Positions 7,890 through 16,028 of a DNA stretch of 64,000 bases are shown one piece after another. The translations under genes were made by a program, and so were the position numbers. Source of the DNA: CAYNKA01 sp964397655 (GTDB taxonomy: Bacteria; Spirochaetota; Spirochaetia; DTKZ01); the NCBI GenBank assembly GCA_964397655.1, contig CAYNKA010000014.1:34085-98084 (forward strand), in the 5' to 3' direction. The first letter of the stretch is position 1. Each line of letters begins with the position of its first letter. The notes under the pieces are model-generated. The model searched no databases. It was not told the DNA's origin and worked only from the letters and a program-made list of their open reading frames with translations.

Positions 7890-9044
7890 CTAGCTCATCG
7901 AGGCCGCGCCGAGCCATCGGTCGAAGGCCTCGGTCGCAACGACGCCGAGGGCCCGGTCCAGGGTGAGGACGATCTGGTTCCCGCCCGCGGCCGCGGCGAG
8001 CTCGGTGAACCTTTTCCGCTCGCGCTCGGCCTCCTTCGCCTGCTCGTCCTCCGGCAGGGGAGTGAAGGCCTCCTCTCCGTCGAGCCGATATCCGTCGAGT
8101 GTTTTCACGCCCTCCGCCGGAACGCCGAAGCCTTCCTCCGCGATCCTGAAAACGATCTGCGTGTAGTCGATCCCGAGCCTCGAAAACCTGGCGAGGGCTT
8201 CGGAAGCGCCTTCGTCGGTGGGGACTCCGTCGGTGAAGAGGAGGACCGTCGAAGGGACGTCTCTCGTCCGGTCATGGAGGACTTTCTTCACGAAGGTCTC
8301 GTAGCGCGTTTCCCGTCTTGCAATCATGCAATCCGAGTAGCGCGGCTCGATCGGGACGCAGACGTCGGAAAAGGCGTACCAGAACGCCTCCGCGCGGGGG
8401 AACAGCTTCGAGAACCAGCCGTCGAAAAAGGCGAGCGTGTCCCGTACTATGGAATCCCGGCCCGAGGCCTTCATGCTGTAGGAACAGTCCGCGACGACGT
8501 GGAGGCGGAAGGGACCTGTCTCGGGAAAGCGGAACTTCTTCGCTGCCTCTCCCGTGAGAACGTCGGTCACCGCGACCGCGGCAGCCAGGTCGCCCAGAAG
8601 GCTCGGCCTCTTTCCCGGGGAGTCGAAGACGCGGATCCCGCTCGCCCAGTGGTCGAGGATGAGACAGTCGCGGCGGACGAGATAGCTTTCGAGGGCCGAT
8701 GAGGCGGCCGTATCCTTTCCGGTAAGCTCTTCCTTGCGCGACAGGAATTCCGAACGAAAGGCGTTCAACCTTCCGACGCGTCGCGAGAGATCAGCGAGGA
8801 AATCCGATATCTCCGCAGGCGAAAGGGCGTCGTCGGCCGGAGGGTACACGTAGACGCTCCTGCCTTCGAGGAACCGGTAACGGTTCCTGATCTCGTCGAG
8901 GAGTCTGGGCGTCAGGACGGGAAATTCCCGAAGTTCCGGCGGCACCGAACCGTCGATCGTCACGCCGCCCGCGTAGACCATTCCGGGATCGAGATTCCGC
9001 CAATAGACGGCCTTCAGTTTCGGGAGACCGGTCAGATCGAACAT
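7890..9044 (-). CDS. vWA-like (MIDAS) protein of unknown function
   Basis: The 384-residue cytoplasmic protein has a C-terminal von Willebrand A-like part. DCSYSMKASGRDS near residue 187 matches the metal-site DxSxS, and LLFTDGVPTDEG near residue 270 matches the usual TDG segment. The N-terminal half (YWRNLDPGMVYAGGVTIDG..., SRRVGRLNAFRSEFLSRKEELTG) is not recognised. Many MIDAS proteins work beside a MoxR-type ATPase, but none is seen nearby. The gene follows prfC by 72 bp on the same strand. No signal peptide or membrane segment is visible. Confidence 0.65.
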   Translation of the reverse strand: MFDLTGLPKLKAVYWRNLDPGMVYAGGVTIDGSVPPELREFPVLTPRLLDEIRNRYRFLEGRSVYVYPPADDALSPAEISDFLADLSRRVGRLNAFRSEFLSRKEELTGKDTAASSALESYLVRRDCLILDHWASGIRVFDSPGKRPSLLGDLAAAVAVTDVLTGEAAKKFRFPETGPFRLHVVADCSYSMKASGRDSIVRDTLAFFDGWFSKLFPRAEAFWYAFSDVCVPIEPRYSDCMIARRETRYETFVKKVLHDRTRDVPSTVLLFTDGVPTDEGASEALARFSRLGIDYTQIVFRIAEEGFGVPAEGVKTLDGYRLDGEEAFTPLPEDEQAKEAERERKRFTELAAAAGGNQIVLTLDRALGVVATEAFDRWLGAASMS

Positions 9045-9116
9045 CCGAAGGAAATTATAAGTCCCCGGCCTCGTACGGGCAAGGGCCCGAAACTCGGCCG
9101 TCGGACCGTCCTTCCC

Positions 9117-10703
9117 TCAGTAATCCGAGGTGAAAAAGTAGGTTACTCCCTTTTCCTCTTCCATGGTCCGGTCTATCATCCAACGGTTCCTCGCGAGGAA
9201 TACGAGCCTTTCCTCGCGGTCGCGGCAGAGTTTCTGTCCGTGGCGTCGGACGAAGTCGTCCTGAGTCTTCTTGTCGTCGAACTTGAGCCAGCAGGCGCAG
9301 GCGTAGTCCGAGAGGTCGAACCGGCAGAGGGCCTTGTACTCGTTCTCGAGCCTGAACTGGAGCACGTCGAACTGGAGGGCGCCGACCACGCCGACGAGCT
9401 TGTCCGGCGTGGTGAGCCGCGAAAAGAGCTGGATGACGCCTTCCTCCGCGAGCTGTTCGAGTCCCTTGTTGAGCTGCTTGGATTTCATGGGATCGAGGTT
9501 CACCACCGCCTTGAAGATCTGCGGAGCGAAGCTCGGGATGCCGATGAATTTGATCTCCTCTCCCTCGGTCACGGAGTCCCCGATCTTGAAGGTTCCGGTG
9601 TCGTGGAGTCCGATGATGTCGCCGGGATAGGCCTCGTCGATCACGGTACGGTCTTGGGCCATGAAGGCCGTGGGATTCGCGGTCTTGAAGGGCTTGCCGG
9701 ACCTCACGTGCAGGTAGCTCTTGTTCCGTTCGAACACGCCCGAGCAGACCCGCATGAAGGCGATCCTGTCCCGGTGCCGGGGGTCGAGGTTCGCGTGGAT
9801 CTTGAACACGAGGCCGGAGAATTTCTCGGCGTAGGGCGAAATTTCGTTCCCGCCCTCGACCGGCCGAGGCCTCGGCGGCGGCGCGATGTCCACGAAGCAG
9901 TCGAGGAGTTCCCGTACGCCGAAGTTGTTGAGAGCGCTGCCGAAGAAGACCGGAGTCTGATGGCCCTCGAGGTAGGCCTCCTTGTCGAAGGCGGGGTACA
10001 CGCCCCGGATCATCTCGACCTCCTCGCGCAGCCTGGCGGCGAGGCTGCCCGCGACCTGGTCGAGCCTGGGGTCCGAGAGGTCTTCGATCTCGACGACGCC
10101 CGATCCCTCCTGCTTGCCGTGCGGATCGAAGAGGATGAGCCTCTTCTCGTAGATGCTGTAGACTCCCTTGAATTCCTTCCCGCGCCCGACGGGCCAGCTC
10201 ATGGGACAGACGATGATGCCGAGCTCCTTCTCCACCTCGTCGAGGAGTTCGACCGGCTCCCGGCCCTCACGGTCCATCTTGTTCATGAAGGTGATGATCG
10301 GCGTCTTACGCATGGCGCAGATCTCACAGAGCTTTCGGGTCCGCTCCTCGACGCCCTTCACCGAGTCGATGACCATGAGGGCGCTGTCCACCGCGGTGAG
10401 CGTGCGGTAGGTGTCCTCGGAAAAGTCCGCATGGCCCGGCGTGTCGAGGAGGTTCACCTTGCGGCCTCGGTACTCGAAGCCCATGACCGAGGTCGATATG
10501 GATATGCCCCTTTCCTGTTCGAGCTCCATGAAGTCCGAAACCGTTTTCCGGGTATTCTTCTTCGATTTGACGGCGCCGGCCACGTGAATCGCGCCTCCGA
10601 AAAGGAGGAGCTTCTCCGTGATAGTGGTCTTGCCCGCGTCGGGATGGCTGATGATGGCGAAGGTCAGCCGCCTTTCGATTTCGATCTTTTGCTGATTTGT
10701 CAT
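9117..10703 (-). CDS. prfC: Peptide chain release factor 3
   Basis: The 528-residue protein is almost the same length as E. coli RF3. It has the translational GTPase motifs HPDAGKTT (P-loop, about residue 19), the RGISISTSVM switch I, DTPGHADF (G3) and NKMD (G4), followed by the RF3-specific beta-barrel domains. RF3 is a GTPase that recycles RF1/RF2 from the ribosome after termination. The gene stands alone between rlmG and the vWA-like gene. RF3 is absent from many bacteria, so its presence is informative but not unusual. Confidence 0.96.
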   Translation of the reverse strand: MTNQQKIEIERRLTFAIISHPDAGKTTITEKLLLFGGAIHVAGAVKSKKNTRKTVSDFMELEQERGISISTSVMGFEYRGRKVNLLDTPGHADFSEDTYRTLTAVDSALMVIDSVKGVEERTRKLCEICAMRKTPIITFMNKMDREGREPVELLDEVEKELGIIVCPMSWPVGRGKEFKGVYSIYEKRLILFDPHGKQEGSGVVEIEDLSDPRLDQVAGSLAARLREEVEMIRGVYPAFDKEAYLEGHQTPVFFGSALNNFGVRELLDCFVDIAPPPRPRPVEGGNEISPYAEKFSGLVFKIHANLDPRHRDRIAFMRVCSGVFERNKSYLHVRSGKPFKTANPTAFMAQDRTVIDEAYPGDIIGLHDTGTFKIGDSVTEGEEIKFIGIPSFAPQIFKAVVNLDPMKSKQLNKGLEQLAEEGVIQLFSRLTTPDKLVGVVGALQFDVLQFRLENEYKALCRFDLSDYACACWLKFDDKKTQDDFVRRHGQKLCRDREERLVFLARNRWMIDRTMEEEKGVTYFFTSDY

Positions 10704-10780
10704 GCAGGATGACAGAATACGGTTCAGGCGGCCTTCGTGTCAAGATTTCAGCCGATTCGATCTCTAAAAAGCCAAAAACC

Positions 10781-11971
10781 TCAACCCTTTCCGCACGAAT
10801 AAACGATGTACTTTTCGCCGATTCGTTCATGGACCACCCGGGAAAAGAGGCTCCTGAGCACGCCGAGGTAGCCGAGGTGGGAGTTCGCAACGACGAGGAA
10901 TTCGCCGCCCCGCGCGAGGACGCGAGCCGCGTCCCTGAACATTCCCAAGGCCGGAGATAGGGAGATTTCCCGTCTCGCGTGGAACGGGGGATTGCACAGA
11001 ACGAGGTCGGCGGACAGGGGAGGGAAGGAGTCGAGCCGGTTCCCCCAGACGAAGGTCCCCCGTTCCTCGATCCCGTTCAGCCGGAAGCCGAGCCTGGCCG
11101 ACTCCACGGCGAGGAAGGACTCGTCCGCGAGGGAAACTTGGCACCGAGGCCAGCGCAGGGCCGCCGCGATACCGAGGACGCCCGCCCCGCACCCGAGGTC
11201 CACGACGCGGTCCGGACTTCCCCCGCCCAGGCGCGAAAGGAGGGCCCGGGTGCCCGCGTCTATGCCGCCCTGGGAAAACACCCCGGCGTGCTGCACGAAC
11301 TTCAGTCCGGTTTCCCGGTCCTCGACGATTTTCGGATACTCCGGGGCCGAAACTGCTCGTTCGTCCCCCGGAGCGGTCCGATCCCGAAACCGGGAAAAGA
11401 TCAGCCTCGCCTTCTTCGCCGCGAGCGACGTCCTGACGAGCCCGAACCGCTTTTCGAAAAGCTCCAGGGTCGAGCGGTGGATGTCCTTCGTCATTCCCGC
11501 GCCCAGGACGAACGCGCCCGGAGCGAGCAGCCCTTCCAGAAGCCCGAGCTCGTAATCCAGGAGAGAGAGCGTCTTGGGGACCTTGATCACGCAGAAGGTG
11601 AAGCCGGAACGGGAGGTTTCGCCGGGACAAAAAAGGTCGAGACGCTCGGGCCTGCATCCGTTCCGTTCTCGGTTGAGTCCGATGGCTCGGGCGCTCGTGA
11701 ACGAATCGGTCATGGTCGCGGGGCCCAGGTCGGCGAGCCCGAGGGTGAGCGCGCCGAAGGAATCGTTCACGACGAGGACCTCGTCGAAGGACACCGGACC
11801 TTCCGGTTCCGCGGACCCTCCGGCGGCCCCTGAGCCGCCCCGCCGGAGTTCGGCGATCTTCCCGAGGGCCAACTCGTCTGCGGCGTCCCAGGCCTGGAGA
11901 GAAGGATGATCGTCTTCCTCGATCCTGCCCAGCGAAAGAGGTCCCGAAGGTGATTCAAAATTCTTGACCAT
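10781..11971 (-). CDS. rlmG: 23S rRNA (guanine-N2) methyltransferase, RlmG type
   Basis: The 396-residue protein aligns along its length with RlmG/RsmC-type enzymes. The N-terminal inactive domain has SLQAWDAADELAL, VVNDSFGALTL, IKVPKTLSLLDYELG and KDIHRSTLELFEKRFG. The C-terminal Rossmann domain has VDLGCGAGVLGIAA (SAM binding) and the catalytic NPPFH. RlmG makes m2G at position 1835 of 23S rRNA. The start at 11971 is chosen by alignment to family N-termini; no clear Shine-Dalgarno is seen. It is divergent from pth with only 19 bp between start codons. Confidence 0.88.
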   Translation of the reverse strand: MVKNFESPSGPLSLGRIEEDDHPSLQAWDAADELALGKIAELRRGGSGAAGGSAEPEGPVSFDEVLVVNDSFGALTLGLADLGPATMTDSFTSARAIGLNRERNGCRPERLDLFCPGETSRSGFTFCVIKVPKTLSLLDYELGLLEGLLAPGAFVLGAGMTKDIHRSTLELFEKRFGLVRTSLAAKKARLIFSRFRDRTAPGDERAVSAPEYPKIVEDRETGLKFVQHAGVFSQGGIDAGTRALLSRLGGGSPDRVVDLGCGAGVLGIAAALRWPRCQVSLADESFLAVESARLGFRLNGIEERGTFVWGNRLDSFPPLSADLVLCNPPFHARREISLSPALGMFRDAARVLARGGEFLVVANSHLGYLGVLRSLFSRVVHERIGEKYIVYSCGKG

Positions 11972-11990
11972 ACCGGTATAGTGGAGAAAC

Positions 11991-12569
11991 ATGATACGAT
12001 TAATCGCCCTACTTGGAAACCCCGGCAGGGAATACGAGGCGACCCGCCACAACGCCGCCTGGCTTCTCGCCGAACGCCTGAGTTTTTCCGGGAACCTCTC
12101 CTGGCAGGAGAAATTCAAGGGACGGTACGCCTCGTTTAGGGACGGGGATAGGATCATCCACCTTCTCAAGCCGGAAACCTTCATGAATCTGAGCGGAGAG
12201 GCGGTGCAGAGATTTCTCGCGTTCTTCAAGATCGGGGCGGACGAACTCCTCGCGGTCCACGACGAGATCGAGCTGCCCTTCGGAACCGTCGGCATGCGGC
12301 TCGGCGGCGGCCTCGGCGGCCACAACGGCCTCAAATCCGTCGCTTCAGCCCTCGGGACCAGGGATTTCTACCGGTTCAGGATCGGCGTATCCAGGCCGAA
12401 ACGCGGGGACGTCGCTTCCTACGTTCTTTCCAGGTTTTCCAAGGAGGAGGAACCCCTCCTGGACGACTATCTTCGCCGCGCCGCTTCCATCGTCGAGGAC
12501 GCCGCGAGAAAGGACCCGGCGAAGGTCGCCGCCGCCTGCGCCAAGGTAGAGCTGATCCCTTTTTCCTGA
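11991..12569 (+). CDS. pth: Peptidyl-tRNA hydrolase
   Basis: This is a 192-residue Pth. It starts MIRLIALLGNPGREYEATRHNAAW, with the catalytic histidine in TRHNAAW, then KPETFMNLSGEAV, VHDEIELPFG and GGLGGHNGLKS, all family signatures. It releases tRNA from peptidyl-tRNA that falls off ribosomes. GGAGA lies a few bases before the ATG. It is divergently arranged with rlmG, so both genes have to share a tiny regulatory gap. It converges on recR. Confidence 0.96.
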   Translation: MIRLIALLGNPGREYEATRHNAAWLLAERLSFSGNLSWQEKFKGRYASFRDGDRIIHLLKPETFMNLSGEAVQRFLAFFKIGADELLAVHDEIELPFGTVGMRLGGGLGGHNGLKSVASALGTRDFYRFRIGVSRPKRGDVASYVLSRFSKEEEPLLDDYLRRAASIVEDAARKDPAKVAAACAKVELIPFS

Positions 12570-12687
12570 CACAGCCTCAACCACCCGCGGTCGATGCGCC
12601 GATCCGGGCAGCCTGGGCCGGGCCCTCCGAACCGCACGTCGCGGACCGCGCCCTAAGACGCGCGAAGCCCGGAGGCGACGAACGGTC

Positions 12688-13281
12688 TCAGCTCGACAGC
12701 CTGGTTCTTCCTCGGAGGGATCGTGCGAGGGTGAGGCGGTCGGCGTATTCGAGGTCGCCTCCCACGGGCAGGCCCAGGGCGAGGCGCGAAACCCTCACGC
12801 CGAGCGGTTCGAGAAGCTTCACGATGTAAAGCGCGGTGGTGTCGCCTTCCACGGTGGGATTGGTCGCGAGAATGACTTCGTTCACGGAATGCCGCCTGAT
12901 GCGTTCGACGAGCTTGCCGATCGTGAGGTCTTCCGGACCAACTCCGTCCAGCGGGGAGATCACGCCCTTGAGCACGTGATAGAGTCCTCGGTATTCCTTC
13001 GTCGCCTCGAGAACCGTGACGTCCTGGGGCTGCTCGACGACGCAGACCACCCCGCGGTCACGACCGGGATCGGAGCAGACCGGGCAGGGATCGTCTTCTG
13101 TGTAGGTGCCGCACTCGGAGCAGGCCTTCACCCGGTCGCGCGCCTGGAGGATGGAGGAGGCCAGGTCCGATACGAAGGCGGGATCCGCCCGAAGGAGGTA
13201 ATAGGCGATCCGGGCGGCGCTCTTCTTTCCGATGCCGGGAAGCCTGGAAAGCGAATTGACGAGCCCTTCGAGCGCCTTCAC
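12688..13281 (-). CDS. recR: Recombination protein RecR
   Basis: The 197-residue RecR has an N-terminal helix-hairpin-helix (LSRLPGIGKKSAARIAYYLL), the four-cysteine zinc finger CSECGTYTEDDPCPVC (about residues 54-69) and a Toprim domain (VVEQPQDVTVLEAT ... EVILATNPTVEGDTTALY). It acts with RecF and RecO to load RecA at gaps. It is the last gene of the dnaX-ybaB-recR operon, two bases after ybaB. This order is conserved widely in bacteria. Confidence 0.97.
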   Translation of the reverse strand: MKALEGLVNSLSRLPGIGKKSAARIAYYLLRADPAFVSDLASSILQARDRVKACSECGTYTEDDPCPVCSDPGRDRGVVCVVEQPQDVTVLEATKEYRGLYHVLKGVISPLDGVGPEDLTIGKLVERIRRHSVNEVILATNPTVEGDTTALYIVKLLEPLGVRVSRLALGLPVGGDLEYADRLTLARSLRGRTRLSS

Positions 13282-13283
13282 GA

Positions 13284-13607
13284 TCAGAATCCCATGAATC
13301 CGGGGGGAAGACCCATTCCGCCGGTGATGCTCGTCATCTGCTCGCGGATCGCCTCCTTGATCTTGGTGAGGGCGTCCTGCATGGCCGCTCGGACCAGGAC
13401 CTGAAGCATATCCGCGTCACGGGGATCCACGGCCTCGGCGCCTATCTTCACGTTCAGGACTTCGAGCTGGCCGTTCATCTCCACGCTTACCATGTCGCCG
13501 CCGGCCGAACCGGTGACCTTGAGTTCCTTGAGCTTCTCCTGGGCCTCGGCCAGCTTGGCCTGGATGTTCTGGAAATTTTTCATGAGTTCGAAAGGATTGA
13601 TGTTCAC
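13284..13607 (-). CDS. ybaB: YbaB/EbfC nucleoid-associated protein
   Basis: The 107-residue protein has the YbaB layout: an N-terminal coiled helix (MKNFQNIQAKLAEAQEKLKE) and a central sheet GDMVSVEMNGQLEVLNVKIG, then AVDPRDADMLQVLVRAAMQDAL. It is a dimeric DNA-binding protein. Its place between dnaX and recR is the usual one. It begins 11 bp after the dnaX stop. Confidence 0.95.
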   Translation of the reverse strand: MNINPFELMKNFQNIQAKLAEAQEKLKELKVTGSAGGDMVSVEMNGQLEVLNVKIGAEAVDPRDADMLQVLVRAAMQDALTKIKEAIREQMTSITGGMGLPPGFMGF

Positions 13608-13618
13608 GCGATCCTCTT

Positions 13619-15241
13619 TTACTTGACGACTTCGCCGCGAAAGACCTTCTTGATCATCTCCACCCGTTCGTCGTCTTCCTGCGTCCGCGGAGGCTCCTCG
13701 GACGCCTCCCTCGGCCCGCCGACCTTAACGGAGAGCCTGAATTCCCTTCCGAGCGTTTCCTTGATCTGCAGGGCGATGAAATGAAGGTCTTGGTTCACGA
13801 AATCGGCGGAGAATTTGTTGTCGAACTCCAGGACGAGCTCGTCGCCCGCCGCCTTCCAATCCATCGCCTTTTCCAGGGCGGAACTCAACGCGAGCTTCTT
13901 CTTTCTCACCGCCTGGATGATCGCGGCCCTCCGTTCGGGGGAAATCCCGCCTTCCGCGGACGCCGACGCCGGATCCGCGGGACTGCCGGACCCTTCCAGC
14001 TCCGGATTCCCGTCCTCGCCGCCTTCGGCCGAGGCGGTCTCCGCGGCCTGCGGGTCCCCGGCCGCCGGCTCGCTCCCAACCGAGGCGACCGCGAAGCCGG
14101 TCCTGAGCTCCTTCCGGAGCGTCTGGATCTTCTCGAGGAGAAGTTCCCTGCTCAGGTAATTCCTGAGCTCGGCGAGCCTGCTCACCGCGAGCTCGATTTC
14201 GAACCGGGGATTGAGAGAGTAGCGCAGGTTCCGGTAGAGATCGAGGAGAAGCGAGAGAGCGCGTTCGAGCTGTCTCGGTTGGAACGAGTCGAGGACCTTC
14301 CGGGAAAATCGTTCCGGACTGTACCCGAGGAGCGATTCTTTCCTGATTCCCTGCTTGAGGAAGAGGATGTTCCGGAAATATTCGGAAAGGTCGATGGCGA
14401 GCTGTTCGATGGAAACCCCGGAGGAGAAGACCTCGTCGAGGATCTCCATCGCTTCCCGGTGTTTTCCCTCCGCGAGGAGTTCGCCGATCTCGTTCATCCT
14501 GTCGAGCCCGAGGATCCCGAGCTTCTCCCTGATCTTCTTCGCCGTGATCTCGCCCTCGGAAAAGGACACCACCTGGTCGAAGAGCGTATAGGCGTCGCGG
14601 AGGGAGCCGGTTGATTCCTTCGCGATCCAGAGCAAGGCGTCGTCCTCCGCCGCCAGCTTCATTTCGTCGCAGAGTCCCCGAAGGAGTCCCTTGATCGTAT
14701 CGATGGGGATGAGCCTGAAGTTGAACTGCTGGCAGCGGGAACGGATGGTGGCCGGCACCTTGTGGATTTCCGTAGTCGCGAAGACGAAGACGATGTAGGG
14801 AGGAGGCTCCTCGATGGTCTTGAGCAGTGCGTTGAACGCGCTGTTCGAGAGCATGTGGACTTCGTCGATGATGTAGATCTTGTAACGGCTCGAATTCGGG
14901 GCGAAGAGGACCTCGTCCTTGATCTCACGTACGTCGTTCACCGAGGTATTGGAGGCACCGTCGATCTCGATCACGTCGAGCGAGTTCCCCTTGGCGATCT
15001 CGAGGCAGTTCGGGCAGACTCCGCAGGGCTCGTCCGTCGGGCCCTTGACGCAGTTGAGCGCCTTCGCGAGGATCCTCGCGGCCGAGGTCTTTCCGACGCC
15101 GCGGGGACCGGAAAACAGGTAGGCATGGGCTATCCTGCCGGTTTTAATGGAGTTCTTCAGGGTCGCTACGACGAATTCCTGGCCGGCCAATGAATCGAAG
15201 GAGGCGGGTCGTTTTCTCGTCGCGGTCACTTCATACGACAT
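13619..15241 (-). CDS. dnaX: DNA polymerase III subunit gamma/tau
   Basis: The 540-residue clamp-loader ATPase has Walker A GPRGVGKT (residues 45-52), zinc-binding cysteines near 64, 73, 76 and 79, Walker B IIDEVHML and the arginine finger segment TIRSRCQQF. After the AAA+ and collar domains (about residue 365) comes a low-complexity linker rich in Ala, Glu, Gly and Ser, then a short tau-like C-terminal domain (GISPERRAAIIQAVRKKKLAL...). I see no clear slippery heptamer for a separate gamma form. The gene follows the SRP RNA gene and heads dnaX-ybaB-recR. Confidence 0.96.
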   Translation of the reverse strand: MSYEVTATRKRPASFDSLAGQEFVVATLKNSIKTGRIAHAYLFSGPRGVGKTSAARILAKALNCVKGPTDEPCGVCPNCLEIAKGNSLDVIEIDGASNTSVNDVREIKDEVLFAPNSSRYKIYIIDEVHMLSNSAFNALLKTIEEPPPYIVFVFATTEIHKVPATIRSRCQQFNFRLIPIDTIKGLLRGLCDEMKLAAEDDALLWIAKESTGSLRDAYTLFDQVVSFSEGEITAKKIREKLGILGLDRMNEIGELLAEGKHREAMEILDEVFSSGVSIEQLAIDLSEYFRNILFLKQGIRKESLLGYSPERFSRKVLDSFQPRQLERALSLLLDLYRNLRYSLNPRFEIELAVSRLAELRNYLSRELLLEKIQTLRKELRTGFAVASVGSEPAAGDPQAAETASAEGGEDGNPELEGSGSPADPASASAEGGISPERRAAIIQAVRKKKLALSSALEKAMDWKAAGDELVLEFDNKFSADFVNQDLHFIALQIKETLGREFRLSVKVGGPREASEEPPRTQEDDERVEMIKKVFRGEVVK

Positions 15242-15317
15242 AGGCCATCCACACCAACAAATATAGTACTCTGTTACCCGGATCGTGACAAACGGTTATT
15301 CCGCAGCAGAAAAAAAA

Positions 15318-15444
15318 TCCCCTTTAGCTCCGGCCAAGCCGGCCATGTCACATCGGCCAATCACTTACCGCTGCTCCCTTCCGGGCCTGACGGGGTTGGG
15401 TGCTGGCTGATTGCACGGAGCCTGACCATCAACGCTAAAGGGGA
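15318..15444 (-). ncRNA. ffs: Signal recognition particle RNA (4.5S/SRP RNA)
   Basis: The minus strand holds the conserved SRP domain IV: CCCGTCAGGCCCGGAAGGGA followed by GCAGCGG, with the GGAA-type tetraloop and the asymmetric internal loops. An 11-bp perfect terminal helix (TCCCCTTTAGC at 15318-15328 against GCTAAAGGGGA at 15434-15444) delimits an RNA of about 127 nt, followed by eight T residues on the transcribed strand, so the helix can also act in termination. The RNA binds Ffh for co-translational membrane targeting. It lies between a tRNA cluster and dnaX, a placement also seen in Bacillus. Confidence 0.93.
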
Positions 15445-15448
15445 AATA

Positions 15449-15535
15449 CGGAGAGAGAGGGATTCGAACCCTCGGTACCCTCACGGATACACACACTTTC
15501 CAAGCGTGCTCCTTCGGCCACTCGGACATCTCTCC
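15449..15535 (-). tRNA. tRNA-Ser (anticodon GGA)
   Basis: This 87-nt class II tRNA has acceptor GGAGAGA/TCTCTCC, loop CTTGGAAAG with anticodon GGA, a long variable arm, T-arm GGTTCGAATCC and G discriminator. CCA is not encoded. It reads UCC/UCU and is the last tRNA before ffs in the same transcript direction. Confidence 0.95.
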
Positions 15536-15585
15536 GGGACGAAAACCAGCGAGCTCACGCTCGCATACTGCACAAAAACCGGATA

Positions 15586-15674
15586 CGGAGAGAGAGGGAT
15601 TCGAACCCTCGGTACCGCTTACGCGGCACAACGGATTTCGAGTCCGCCCGATTCGACCGCTCTCGCATCTCTCC
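15586..15674 (-). tRNA. tRNA-Ser (anticodon CGA)
   Basis: This 89-nt class II tRNA has acceptor GGAGAGA/TCTCTCC, the anticodon arm GGACTCGAAATCC giving CGA, a long variable arm and G discriminator. CCA is not encoded. It reads UCG. Confidence 0.95.
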
Positions 15675-15688
15675 ATAAAAAACAAAGC

Positions 15689-15762
15689 CGTGCCCAAGAG
15701 GATTCGAACCTCCGACCACCAGATCCGCAATCTGGGACTCTATCCAGCTGAGCTATGGGCAC
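15689..15762 (-). tRNA. tRNA-Arg (anticodon GCG)
   Basis: The 74-nt class I tRNA has acceptor GTGCCCA/TGGGCAC. The D-arm is identical to common arginine tRNAs (TAGCTCAGCTGGATAGAG, including A20). The anticodon stem CCAGA/TCTGG flanks loop TTGCGGA, so the anticodon is GCG. It would read CGC/CGU without inosine; most bacteria use ACG edited to ICG by TadA. Confidence 0.9.
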
Positions 15763-15765
15763 ACA

Positions 15766-15853
15766 CGGAGAGGGGGGGATTCGAACCCCCGGTATCCTTT
15801 TGGGATACAACTCCTTAGCAGGGAGCCCGATTCGGCCACTCTCGCACCTCTCC
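15766..15853 (-). tRNA. tRNA-Ser (anticodon GCT)
   Basis: This 88-nt class II tRNA has acceptor GGAGAGG/CCTCTCC, anticodon loop CTGCTAA with GCT, long variable arm, T-arm GGTTCGAATCC and G discriminator. CCA is not encoded. It reads AGC/AGU. Confidence 0.95.
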
Positions 15854-15868
15854 ACGCCTTACACTTGC

Positions 15869-15953
15869 CGGAGAAGGTGGGATTCGAACCCACGGAACCT
15901 CGCGGTTCAACGGTTTTCAAGACCGCCTCCTTCAACCACTCGGACACCTCTCC
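15869..15953 (-). tRNA. tRNA-Ser (anticodon TGA)
   Basis: This 85-nt class II tRNA has acceptor GGAGAGG paired to CTTCTCC, anticodon loop CTTGAAA with TGA, long variable arm and G discriminator. It is the first gene of the tRNA-ffs cluster, directly after the promoter. Confidence 0.95.
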
Positions 15954-15976
15954 ATCTTCGTGCAATACGGGGAGAA

Positions 15977-16005
15977 ACTATAACGGAAGGGGTATCCTTT
16001 GTCAA
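15977..16005 (-). promoter_or_regulatory. Strong promoter of the tRNA-ffs cluster
   Basis: On the minus strand TTGACA (16005-16000) and TATAGT (15982-15977) are separated by exactly 17 bases. The predicted start is about 16-18 nt before the first tRNA. No other such promoter is visible inside the cluster, so the five tRNAs and SRP RNA may be one transcript. Confidence 0.85.
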
Positions 16006-16028
16006 TCGCATGGCGCCGATCATGAGCG

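Noticed and set aside
12570..12687. Terminator between convergent pth and recR
   Set aside because: The gap is GC-rich with possible hairpins but no T-run on either strand.
13619..15241. Programmed frameshift in dnaX making a shorter gamma subunit
   Set aside because: No A-AAA-AAG type heptamer with a downstream hairpin was found by eye.
15449..15953. Similar direct repeats of 85-89 bp as a mobile element array
   Set aside because: They are intact serine tRNAs with correct acceptor stems, anticodons and long variable arms.
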